Shown here: positions 56,016 to 63,300 of the stretch, piece by piece
Position numbering within the stretch: the stretch's first letter is position 1
How the letters are laid out: the number at the start of each line of letters is the position of its first letter
Assembly: GCA_041684965.1 (NCBI GenBank)
Contig: JAWLGR010000006.1
Span: 163,296 to 227,295 of the forward strand
DNA: 64,000 nucleotides
Direction: 5' to 3'
Source: Mariniphaga sp041684965
Lineage (GTDB): Bacteria > Bacteroidota > Bacteroidia > Bacteroidales > Prolixibacteraceae
The notes under the pieces: model-generated
What the model saw: only the letters and a program-made list of their open reading frames with translations
Database searches by the model: none
What the model was told of the DNA's origin: nothing
Translations under genes and position numbers: made by a program

Positions 56016-56318
56016 TTAATAAATGAGTTCAATAGCTTTGGTTGAAATTTCCCAGTCAGGAACTGACGGGTCATTACTGCTGAAACCCTTGTCAAGCCAG
56101 AGGCTGTTTACTGCCCAGGCATCATCAGTTTTTGTATGGAGTTTGTCAAGGCAGTATTCCGCGGTAAGGTCAGAAACGACAGGAAATCCTTTAATCTGCT
56201 TGACGTTGTCAAAATCAGAAATAGCCAAACGGTAAAAGGCAAGAAAAGCCTTTGCAAAATCTTCTGAATTTTCGACAATGTCATCGATAACTTTTTGAGA
56301 GAATTTGATATTGTTCAT
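56016..56318 (-). CDS. accessory protein, unknown
   Basis: About 100 residues from the ATG at 56318, chosen because the leader hairpin lies 10 bases upstream; the frame remains open through the leader. Helical, acidic (NNIKFSQKVIDDIVENSEDF; WEISTKAIELIY). First gene of the R6 unit, followed by DUF6573, SymE-like and the truncated small gene. No family recognised. Confidence 0.6.
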   Translation of the reverse strand: MNNIKFSQKVIDDIVENSEDFAKAFLAFYRLAISDFDNVKQIKGFPVVSDLTAEYCLDKLHTKTDDAWAVNSLWLDKGFSSNDPSVPDWEISTKAIELIY

Positions 56319-56327
56319 GTGAATTTT

Positions 56328-56503
56328 GCCCCTGCCCTGGGGACTATTATTGGCATCTGGCACGCCGGTTAATTTTATAAACCCGACATTGAGTCACGCC
56401 GGATTCTGGCAAGGGCGGAGCTCCTAAAGGAAAAAAGGCAAGGGAGATTTATTTTCCCTTGCCTTTTCCGTCGGACGATTAATAACTTTGTAAAATTTAA
56501 CGG
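56328..56503 (-). promoter_or_regulatory. full regulatory repeat R6
   Basis: Leader hairpin CCCC-AGGGCA-GGGG. Inner arms CGCCGGA / TCCGTCG (one mismatch) and GGCAAGGG / CCCTTGCC. + strand promoter TTG (56459) - 21 - TAACTTTG (56483-56490). Outer repeats CCGGTTAATTTTA / TAAAATTTAACGG. Confidence 0.8.
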
Positions 56504-56512
56504 CACACCCCC

Positions 56513-57019
56513 TTATGGATTAAGGATACCTATAGAATATGCTTCTTTCCAAACCCGGACGTTTATGTATTCATAAACTCCCCTGTTTCCACCCGCATAC
56601 CCGTTTGAGAAAGTCCAGCACAATAAGGGTTTGACATCTACGGTCTTTTCAAGGCAGTTTACATTCAGGATATCCATGGTGAACCCACCGGAGTAAGAAC
56701 CATAACCCGATAAGCTGACATGAAAACTACCTCCTGTGGTATCCTGCAACAAGTCATTTATGATGAACCCGATTTTGGTTAGTCTTCCATCCTTGCGCCT
56801 GATATAATCACCAACCAGCGGATGGTTTGCGCTGAGCCTGTTTATCTGGATTGTATCAAAGCGTTCAAGGTCTTTTTTCGCACGTTCAATCAGGATTGAC
56901 GAAACTTTAGAGAAGTCAATTTTCAGTATTGGATAAGATTCCAAAACAGAAAAGCGTAACAGGTCATAAGGTTCCTTAGAAATGTTACGTTCCAGGAAAA
57001 GTTTAATTCTTTCTTCCAT
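56513..57019 (-). CDS. accessory protein, unknown
   Basis: A 168-residue protein (FSKVSSILIERAKKDLERF; SGGFTMDILNVNCLEKTVDV) with mixed alpha/beta character. It has no leader hairpin and begins just after a small terminator-like hairpin downstream of the previous gene. Its C-terminus lies 10 bases from R6. Family not recognised. Confidence 0.6.
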   Translation of the reverse strand: MEERIKLFLERNISKEPYDLLRFSVLESYPILKIDFSKVSSILIERAKKDLERFDTIQINRLSANHPLVGDYIRRKDGRLTKIGFIINDLLQDTTGGSFHVSLSGYGSYSGGFTMDILNVNCLEKTVDVKPLLCWTFSNGYAGGNRGVYEYINVRVWKEAYSIGILNP

Positions 57020-57037
57020 TGCATTCAGTATTAAGTT

Positions 57038-57058
57038 AAAAAAAAAGGGCCGAAGCCC
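57038..57058 (-). terminator. short hairpin with T-run after the 57061 gene
   Basis: GGGC-TTCG-GCCC hairpin followed by nine T on the - strand, directly after the stop of the 57061-57489 gene. A partial terminator inside the R8 unit. Confidence 0.65.
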
Positions 57059-57060
57059 TG

Positions 57061-57489
57061 TTAATTATAAGTAGAGTGTTCCAGTTTAGGGAGTTCAGTT
57101 TCTTCCGGGTCATAAGGCAGAACCTGAAGGGTAGTCTGGTGACCATGCCAGTTACTTGTGCTGATACCTACAGCGAATAAACGTTGATTAAGGTCAGTGA
57201 TGAACCAGTTTAAAAGGGGAAGGTTACCGATTATCTGGTATTCGACTAAGGACATAGCTGAATGAACCTTTTTTCTAATCTTTTCAGCGTAGTCATTATG
57301 TGCTTTTACGGCCTGTACTTCTCTGAAAAGAGAATTATAATCTTCAAAATCTTTGAAGATATTATTCTCAATTTTAGGTTCATCTTTCTTTTCAGGAACC
57401 TTGTAGTTTTGGAGGAATAAGTAACGGCGAAGCAGGTCGCGAAGTCTTGATTCAGTAAACTCGTCTGTTCTTTGAATTGTTTTATTCAT
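57061..57489 (-). CDS. accessory protein, unknown
   Basis: 142 residues from the ATG at 57489, 10 bases from leader hairpin R7. Helical N-terminal half (LRDLLRRYLFLQNYKVPEKK), C-terminal strands (GISTSNWHGHQTTLQVLPYD). No family recognised. Confidence 0.6.
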   Translation of the reverse strand: MNKTIQRTDEFTESRLRDLLRRYLFLQNYKVPEKKDEPKIENNIFKDFEDYNSLFREVQAVKAHNDYAEKIRKKVHSAMSLVEYQIIGNLPLLNWFITDLNQRLFAVGISTSNWHGHQTTLQVLPYDPEETELPKLEHSTYN

Positions 57490-57498
57490 TTGAAAAAT

Positions 57499-57537
57499 GC
57501 CCCTGCCCTGGGGACTTGTGTTGGCTTCTGGCACGCC
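57499..57537 (-). promoter_or_regulatory. short leader repeat R7
   Basis: GGCGTGCCAGAAGCC then CCCC-AGGGCA-GGGG, 10 bases before the ATG at 57489, internal to the R8 unit. Confidence 0.75.
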
Positions 57538-57546
57538 TGTTTTGTA

Positions 57547-57837
57547 TTATATTTTTAAGTGAAGAATCAGTTCAGCCAAAACATGGCCGTGACAGGCAAG
57601 CGGAGCACACCAGCACCCCAAAGTTTTCCCTTTCAGTTCATGTAAATCAGCCAGCAAATGTTTTCCATCCCCGTGCAGTATCCAATCTCTGTAAGCCTCT
57701 ACTGCCTGTTCACGGGTATCCTTTTTGAATTTAGCCAGTGTGCCTTCTTTATGAGTAAAAGGATTGCCCCATTTGCTGGGTCTTCCGATATACACATCGT
57801 AATTCTGTTTTTTACAATGCACCACTTTTGTTATCAT
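57547..57837 (-). CDS. DUF4326-family protein
   Basis: 96 residues from the ATG at 57837 (8 bases after the R8 hairpin). Hallmarks: VYIGRPSKWGNPFTHKEGTL, YRDWIL and LKGKTLGCWCAPLACHGHVL, which place a Cys/His cluster near the C-terminus. DUF4326 proteins are frequent in phages and mobile elements; the reaction is not established, although the cluster suggests a metal or nucleotide site. Confidence 0.8.
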   Translation of the reverse strand: MITKVVHCKKQNYDVYIGRPSKWGNPFTHKEGTLAKFKKDTREQAVEAYRDWILHGDGKHLLADLHELKGKTLGCWCAPLACHGHVLAELILHLKI

Positions 57838-57845
57838 ATATTTCA

Positions 57846-58021
57846 CTGCTGCCCTGCAGATTTATTTCAGCATCTGGCCCGCCGATTTAATTTATACCAC
57901 TTAAAATGGAGCCACGGCGGATTCGTGCAAGGGCGAAACCACTTAAGAGAAACCCCTTTCGGGAGTTCATATACCCTTGCATTTTCCGACGGGCGATTCA
58001 TAACTTTGTAAAATTAAACGG
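57846..58021 (-). promoter_or_regulatory. full regulatory repeat R8, diverged
   Basis: Leader hairpin CTGC-AGGGCA-GCAG: the stem has changed on both sides while the loop is kept. Inner arms TGCAAGGG / CCCTTGCA covary too. The middle b arm of other copies is replaced by CCC/GGG. + strand promoter ends TAACTTTG. Outer repeats GATTTAATTTATA / TAAAATTAAACGG. Confidence 0.8.
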
Positions 58022-58099
58022 CACCACCCACCTAAGATGAATCTGCCATGAAAAGCCCTCCTGATTACGATGTACCACTATGAATATGAATGGGAAAAT

Positions 58100-58747
58100 C
58101 TAAGATTGTCCGGTATGGAAAAGTGAGAGTTGTTTGTCAGCGTGGATGGACCATAGGCGGTTAAGGGAGGACAATCTGAGGAGGTAAACGATTTGGGGAG
58201 ATGTGAGCTCGTTAAGGTCAAAGTAGCGGGAGATATTTGGAAATTTAGCTGTGAGCTGGCGAATAAGCATTCTTTTGGGTTCGAATTCCCGGGAAGGACC
58301 GGCACCGATAGTCCATGCAGAGGTAACATTTCCACCATTGTATTCAATGTAATTTTTGAGGGCCTTTAATGTTTTGCCGGAGGTGTAAACATCGTCGACA
58401 ATGACGTAATCGGCCTGTTTGACAGAACCTGAGAAAACAGGCTGATAATAAAGGCGCTCCACCATAGAAGAACCATGTGATGTATGGTGTAGGAAAATAT
58501 CATCATGCAGAATCAGGTCAGAATTAACCGCCATGATATTAGCGAAAGCGTTTGGAATGCGGTTACCTGATTGTTTGGAAACCGGACAGACATAACCGCT
58601 GAGATTATGGAATTGATGTTTGTCCCGGATTATTTCACTGAGCATGATATCGGCAGCATCCTGATGGCCATTTTTAGCCATCTTATACAGCCTGTGTCCG
58701 GTAAGGACAGGTGTACTGGTTATTGTATGGACATGGCTGACTTTCAT
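58100..58747 (-). CDS. phosphoribosyltransferase-family protein
   Basis: A 215-residue type I PRTase-like protein. The PRPP loop is seen as YVIVDDVYTSGKTLKAL near residue 115. Upstream are IRDKHQFHNLSGYVCPVSK and SHGSSMVERLYY. Similar genes in phages salvage nucleotides or take part in defence and counter-defence; the base substrate is unknown. It overlaps the SLOG gene by 4 bases (ATGA-type), so they act as a pair in the R9 unit. Confidence 0.78.
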   Translation of the reverse strand: MKVSHVHTITSTPVLTGHRLYKMAKNGHQDAADIMLSEIIRDKHQFHNLSGYVCPVSKQSGNRIPNAFANIMAVNSDLILHDDIFLHHTSHGSSMVERLYYQPVFSGSVKQADYVIVDDVYTSGKTLKALKNYIEYNGGNVTSAWTIGAGPSREFEPKRMLIRQLTAKFPNISRYFDLNELTSPQIVYLLRLSSLNRLWSIHADKQLSLFHTGQS

Positions 58748-59100
58748 GGCTTAAATTTTATGATCCGCAGTTGGAGCTGATATTTTATAGCCATTCGAAT
58801 CATGTGCTGGGTACCTGTAGATTTGCCATCCCAGAAAACGACAACAGCATCCGCATACTGGGCCATCTGGACATTTCTTTTGAACCCTGCCAGATAACCT
58901 TCGTTACCCCAGTCAGCAGGGAATTTCTTCAGCGATAAGCCTTTTTCCTTCGCATACTTAATAGCTAATGTGTCTGCCCCGCGAGCCTTGCCACTAACGA
59001 TTTGGATATTCTGTTTAAGGCTCAGTATTTTATCGAGTTTTTCTTCCAGCAGCGCATAGTCATTGAACTGTCTACTGCCGGCAACCACAACTTTATACAT
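58744..59100 (-). CDS. SLOG-domain protein (DUF2493/YspA-like)
   Basis: 118 residues from the ATG at 59100, 7-8 bases from the R9 hairpin. SLOG Rossmann pattern: VVVAGSRQFNDYALLEEKL, IVSGKARGADTLAIKYAKEK and DAVVVFWDGKSTGTQHMI. SLOG proteins bind nucleotides and often accompany phage defence or anti-defence. Coupled to the phosphoribosyltransferase gene, suggesting a two-step nucleotide-processing function (inference). Confidence 0.85.
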   Translation of the reverse strand: MYKVVVAGSRQFNDYALLEEKLDKILSLKQNIQIVSGKARGADTLAIKYAKEKGLSLKKFPADWGNEGYLAGFKRNVQMAQYADAVVVFWDGKSTGTQHMIRMAIKYQLQLRIIKFKP

Positions 59101-59107
59101 AAGATTT

Positions 59108-59285
59108 GCCCCTGCCCTGGGGACTGTTTTTGGCATCTGGCACGCCGTTAAATTTTAATCCGTTTACAACTGAGCCACGACGGATTCAGGCAAGGGCGGG
59201 ACCACCGGAGGAAAGCAGACAAGGGAGTTTATTTACCCTTGCCATTTCCGGCGGGCGATTAATATCTTTGGATAAAATTTAACGG
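59108..59285 (-). promoter_or_regulatory. full regulatory repeat R9
   Basis: Leader hairpin CCCC-AGGGCA-GGGG. Inner arms CGACGGA / TCCGGCG with one mismatch. + strand promoter ends TATCTTTG. Outer repeats GCCGTTAAATTTTA / TAAAATTTAACGG. Confidence 0.8.
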
Positions 59286-59414
59286 AACAACCACTTAAGG
59301 AAATCAAATCCCGATAAGTGACAGGGCCAGGTTGGATATCGTTTTCCTGATGTCAGGAAAATGGTAATAAAGCAGAGCGTTAGTATAGAAAATGGGGAAA
59401 AACTAAACCAGCGA

Positions 59415-59438
59415 CCAAAAAAAGGGGCAGAATGCCCC
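59415..59438 (-). terminator. terminator with conserved TTTGGTCG tail
   Basis: GGGGCA-TTC-TGCCCC hairpin, seven T, then GGTCG on the - strand, directly after the 48-aa gene. Confidence 0.75.
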
Positions 59439-59442
59439 AAAA

Positions 59443-59589
59443 TTAATCTGAGTTTAAACGTTTGATATCATTGATAATATCAGAAAGGCCACAGCTGCAA
59501 ACCTTATTTTTAATTTTAGATTTTTGTTTCAGGTTGCAGGAAGGCAGGTGATTCAGGCGCATGTGATTGATGAACCGTAGTTTATTCAT
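59443..59589 (-). CDS. 48-residue accessory protein, unknown
   Basis: From the ATG at 59589, 10 bases from leader R10. Begins MNKLRFINHMRLNHL and contains two cysteines in KVCSCGLSD. A paralogue with the same N-terminus is truncated at 55289. The pair of N-termini and the conserved leader support coding. No family recognised. Confidence 0.55.
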   Translation of the reverse strand: MNKLRFINHMRLNHLPSCNLKQKSKIKNKVCSCGLSDIINDIKRLNSD

Positions 59590-59598
59590 TATAAAAAT

Positions 59599-59639
59599 GC
59601 CCCTGCCCTGGGGACTTGTATTGGCATCTGGCACGCCGG
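59599..59639 (-). promoter_or_regulatory. short leader repeat R10
   Basis: GGCGTGCCAGATGCC then CCCC-AGGGCA-GGGG, 10 bases before the ATG at 59589. Confidence 0.75.
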
Positions 59640-59644
59640 GTTGT

Positions 59645-60094
59645 TTACAACAAGCCATCATCAGCCATTGACAGATATTTTTCGGAAGAAATGATTACAT
59701 GGTCCAGAACCGTAATGTCGAGGATATCACCTCCGCTTTTAATTTTCCGTGTAATTTTTAAATCCGCGTCGCTTGTTTCCATCTTGCCGCTTGGGTGATT
59801 ATGCACCAGGATTATGGAGGTAGAATTGGCTTTCAGCGCAGCCTGGAATATCAACCGGACATCCACAATGGTACCCGATATTCCTCCCTGAGAAATCCAT
59901 GAAAGCCCCAGTATTTTATTGCTACGGGAAAGCATCAGCATAGCAAACCGTTCTTTGTAATCAATATCGGGCCACAAAGGAGCAACGTAGTTATATACAT
60001 CCCTTGAACAAGTAATCCTTACCTGGTTTGATGGCTTTACCTTGTGCGAATAGCTGATTTTAATCTCAGCAATCTGTTGATCAAATAATGTCAT
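59645..60094 (-). CDS. RadC-like JAB-domain protein
   Basis: 149 residues from the ATG at 60094, preferred over a GTG at 60103 because it keeps the 8-base hairpin-to-start spacing. MPN/JAB metal site: Glu in DYKERFAML and HxHx10D in LVHNHPSGKMETSDAD. The N-terminal helix-hairpin part of chromosomal RadC is missing, as usual for mobile-element members, which are associated with recombination or anti-restriction regions. First gene of the R11 unit. Confidence 0.85.
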   Translation of the reverse strand: MTLFDQQIAEIKISYSHKVKPSNQVRITCSRDVYNYVAPLWPDIDYKERFAMLMLSRSNKILGLSWISQGGISGTIVDVRLIFQAALKANSTSIILVHNHPSGKMETSDADLKITRKIKSGGDILDITVLDHVIISSEKYLSMADDGLL

Positions 60095-60102
60095 TAAATT
60101 CA

Positions 60103-60278
60103 CCCATGCCCTTGGGATTTATTTTGGCTGTCTGGCACGCCGTTAAATTTTGGCGCACCCACATTGAGCCGGGCCGGATTAGGGCAAGGGCGACTCCACA
60201 AAACAAAAACAGGCAAGGGAGCTTGTATACCCTTGCCTGTTACGGACGGCGATCAATACCTTTGCCGCAATTTAACGG
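60103..60278 (-). promoter_or_regulatory. full regulatory repeat R11, diverged
   Basis: Leader hairpin CCCA-AGGGCA-TGGG: compensatory stem change, loop kept. Ten-bp inner hairpin CAGGCAAGGG / CCCTTGCCTG. + strand promoter ends TACCTTTG. Outer repeats GCCGTTAAATTTT / AATTTAACGG. Confidence 0.8.
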
Positions 60279-60324
60279 AGAGAGAGAAGAGAAAAAGTAA
60301 AGTTATGAAGTATTCAATTGATAA

Positions 60325-63300
60325 TTAATTCAATAATTGTTCAATCTTTTGCAACAATAAATTCCTGTTAATGGGTTTTGATATATATTCATTGCAACCA
60401 GCTTCTATAGCCTTTTTCTTATCTCCAAGAAATGCAAAAGCAGTTTGGGCAATTATTGGAATATCATTATTAAAGTTTCTAATTATGCGGGTTACTTCTA
60501 ATCCGTTCATTCCAGGCATCTTAATATCCATAAGGATAAGTGAGATATCCGGATTATCCAATAGAGACTGAATGGTATCTTCTCCTGTCACTGTGTGTAT
60601 AATTTCGGCTCCAAACCTTTTCAATGATAATTCCAGGAGGTGAAAACTGTTTGGATCATCTTCAGCTACAAGTATTTTTTGCCCTGCTAAAAAATTATCC
60701 TTGTTTAATTTCCCCTTTTCTTTAGTCTCAGCGTTAGATAAAATTACAGGATTATACGGAATTGTAAAGAAAAATGAACTTCCTTCATTTTTTATGCTAT
60801 TGATCCAAATTTTTCCCCCCAGCTGTTCAACATAAGCCTTAGAAATGTATAAACCCAATCCTGATCCCTCATGCTTTCGGGATAAGCTCATATCAGCCTG
60901 AGTAAAAGGATGGAAAATTTTCTCAATTTGGGTTTCCCAAATTCCGGTACCTGTATCCTTAACATGAAAATATACAAAACTCTCTTGCAGTTCTGCACCG
61001 AATTCAATACTTCCCTTTTCAGCGAATTTTAACGCATTGTTTATTAATTCATGTAGAATCCGTTCAAGTTTATTTTTATCGGTTTCAATTAAAAGCTTTT
61101 CAGCTTTATTATTTATTTTAATGAGTAAATTTTTCTTGTCTGCTTCAGGTTTGAAATGCTTATAGGTTTTACTCATCAATTCCGATAAATTTATTTCATC
61201 TACATTTATTGCTATTTCACCAACCTCTATAATCGAACTTTCAATAATATCATTGATAGTATTTATCAATCGTTTTCCACTTTCATTTACTATATGAACA
61301 AGCTCCTTTTTTTCCTCGGTAGTAAAATCCACTTCCTCCAATAAGTTAAGGAATCCGATAATACCATTCATAGGAGTACGTATTTCATGGCTCATATTAG
61401 CCAGAAAGGCTGATTTCAAACGACTACTTTCTTCTGCTTTTTCCTTGGCATGTATCAATTCCTTTTCCCATATTTTCCTTTCTGAAATATCAAAAAATGA
61501 AGCTTGCATGCATAAAGGTTTTCCCTCTTTACTTGTTACCAGGCTTGCCTGAACCAAAACATCAAAAACAGATCCATCAGAACGAATACCTTTTCTCTCA
61601 CCCCCCCAGCTTCCTTTTTCGTGGATAGCATTTACTATTTTGCTCGATTCATAACTCGATTCCCAAAAGTCATAAACAGTTTTATTTAATACTTCTTCCA
61701 CGTTTTGGTATCTCCAGTAATTTAAAAAAGTTTGATTTGCATAGGTAATCTTTCCTTCAAGATCGGACATAGCTTTTCCTACCAGTGACAATTCTATCGA
61801 ACGGTTTTTTATCCTAAGTTCCCTTTCGGTTTTATTTCGCTCAATCAAACTCGCTACAATATATGCTAAAGATTGTAATACCTTAACATCCTCAGCATCC
61901 CAGCTTCTTGCTGTCCGGCATTCATCAAATCCAATAAAACCATAAAATCTGTCATTGAGAGTTAGTGGCACTATTAAAACTGAAATTATCCCCTGAAGTT
62001 GAAGAATATTTCTTGTAGGTTCATCCGGAATTTTTCCTATATTTTTATACTTAATAACCCTTCCCTGTTTTAACTTATCAAAAAACCATGAAAATTCATT
62101 GCATGGTTGTTGTTGAAGCTTATCTATTTGTGGTGTAACATCTTTAGCGCACCATTCGAATGAATTACTTACCGTATCATTTTGATTAACATGCTCGAAA
62201 ATATAGACCCTGCTTACGTTCAAAACAGATCCAGCCTTTTTAACTATTTTTTTTAGAGTGTCATTTATATTTGAATTACCAACTGCTATTCTCGATATAT
62301 TGGAAAGCAATTTTTCCATTGCCAATCTTCGTTCAATATATTTTCTTGTTTTTATATTTTCTGTAATATTTCGAGAAATACCATGCAAACCGATAGGTTT
62401 TCCCTCAATGTTCCGAACGAATGAAACATTCATTTCTACCCAAATAGTGCTTCCATCGGTACAATAATGTTTCAGTTCCAGAACTCTTGATCTGTCCTTA
62501 TTGCAATCGGGTATTTTTTCATTTTCTAATTCTTCGTGCAAAATTGACTTCAAATTCTCAACATACTTTGAAGGAATTTTTTCTTCTATTGATTTCTTCA
62601 TATGATCGTCAACTTTTCCTCCAAACATTTTTTCAACTGAAGGACTTATATAGCTCGTATTAAAATTTAGGTCAGATAACCATACTACATCTGAGGTATT
62701 TTCTGCTATTAATTTATAATTTTTTACATTCCGTCTGGCAATATCTCTGGCTTTCTTTAATAGAAAAGTTTGTTTTTCAATTTGTTTCCGTAATGAAAAG
62801 TTAAATACAAAGACAACGATGAGTAATACCAGAATAAAAACCACAATACCAATAATTGTTTTTTGATATCTCTGAAAGAAATGAGGTTTAGCAATAAAAT
62901 TAATGTTTACCCATTTATTGAAAATTTCCTTATGTTGTTCTTCATTAATATTTTTCAGAAGTTTGTTAAGAATAGAATTGAATTCCGGTAGTTCATTTCT
63001 CGAAGCAAGCCTCAATTCCCAACTAAAATCGAGTAAGGCAGCACCTTTAAGGTTCGAGATTCCATATTTCTCTACAAGGTAACTTGCTGTCATAAAATCA
63101 ACCACTGCTCCATCCACAATTCCATATGATGCTTGGAACAGAGCTTCTAAATCAAAATCCACTAAATCAATATGAGCACCCGGAAACTCCCTGCTTATAT
63201 ATTGCGTGCTTGTATAATTTCTTAAGCACGCCAAGCTCATACTGTTAATGTGCTCTCTTGTTAATTCATGGTGGTAATTTTCTCTTGTTATAATGCCCAG

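Larger units (their letters stand above)
23837..60290. mobile_element. integrated phage-like element next to tRNA-Tyr
   Basis: A tyrosine integrase lies beside tRNA-Tyr, followed by a nearly unbroken - strand block of virion-type genes (portal-like, DUF6712, tape measure, tail, fibre, amidase) and then an accessory block with repeated regulatory elements. Terminase and capsid genes were not found. The left end is placed at the tRNA 3' end. The right end is placed after the last repeat element, before the sensor kinase, and is uncertain because I find no copy of the tRNA 3' sequence as attR in the window. Confidence 0.75.

Noticed and set aside
45300..60278. CRISPR array
   Set aside because: The repeats are 40 or 175 bases, irregularly spaced by whole genes, and always abut start codons. 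There are no uniform spacers and no cas genes.
45300..60278. Integron cassette (attC) array
   Set aside because: The elements are palindromic and associated with single small genes, but they lie 5' of each gene, include a promoter consensus, lack the paired RYYYAAC/GTTRRRY core sites, and no integron integrase is present.
45300..60278. MITE or other transposable repeats
   Set aside because: Fixed 8-10 base distance to start codons, lack of target duplications and covarying stems point to a functional regulatory element rather than random insertions.
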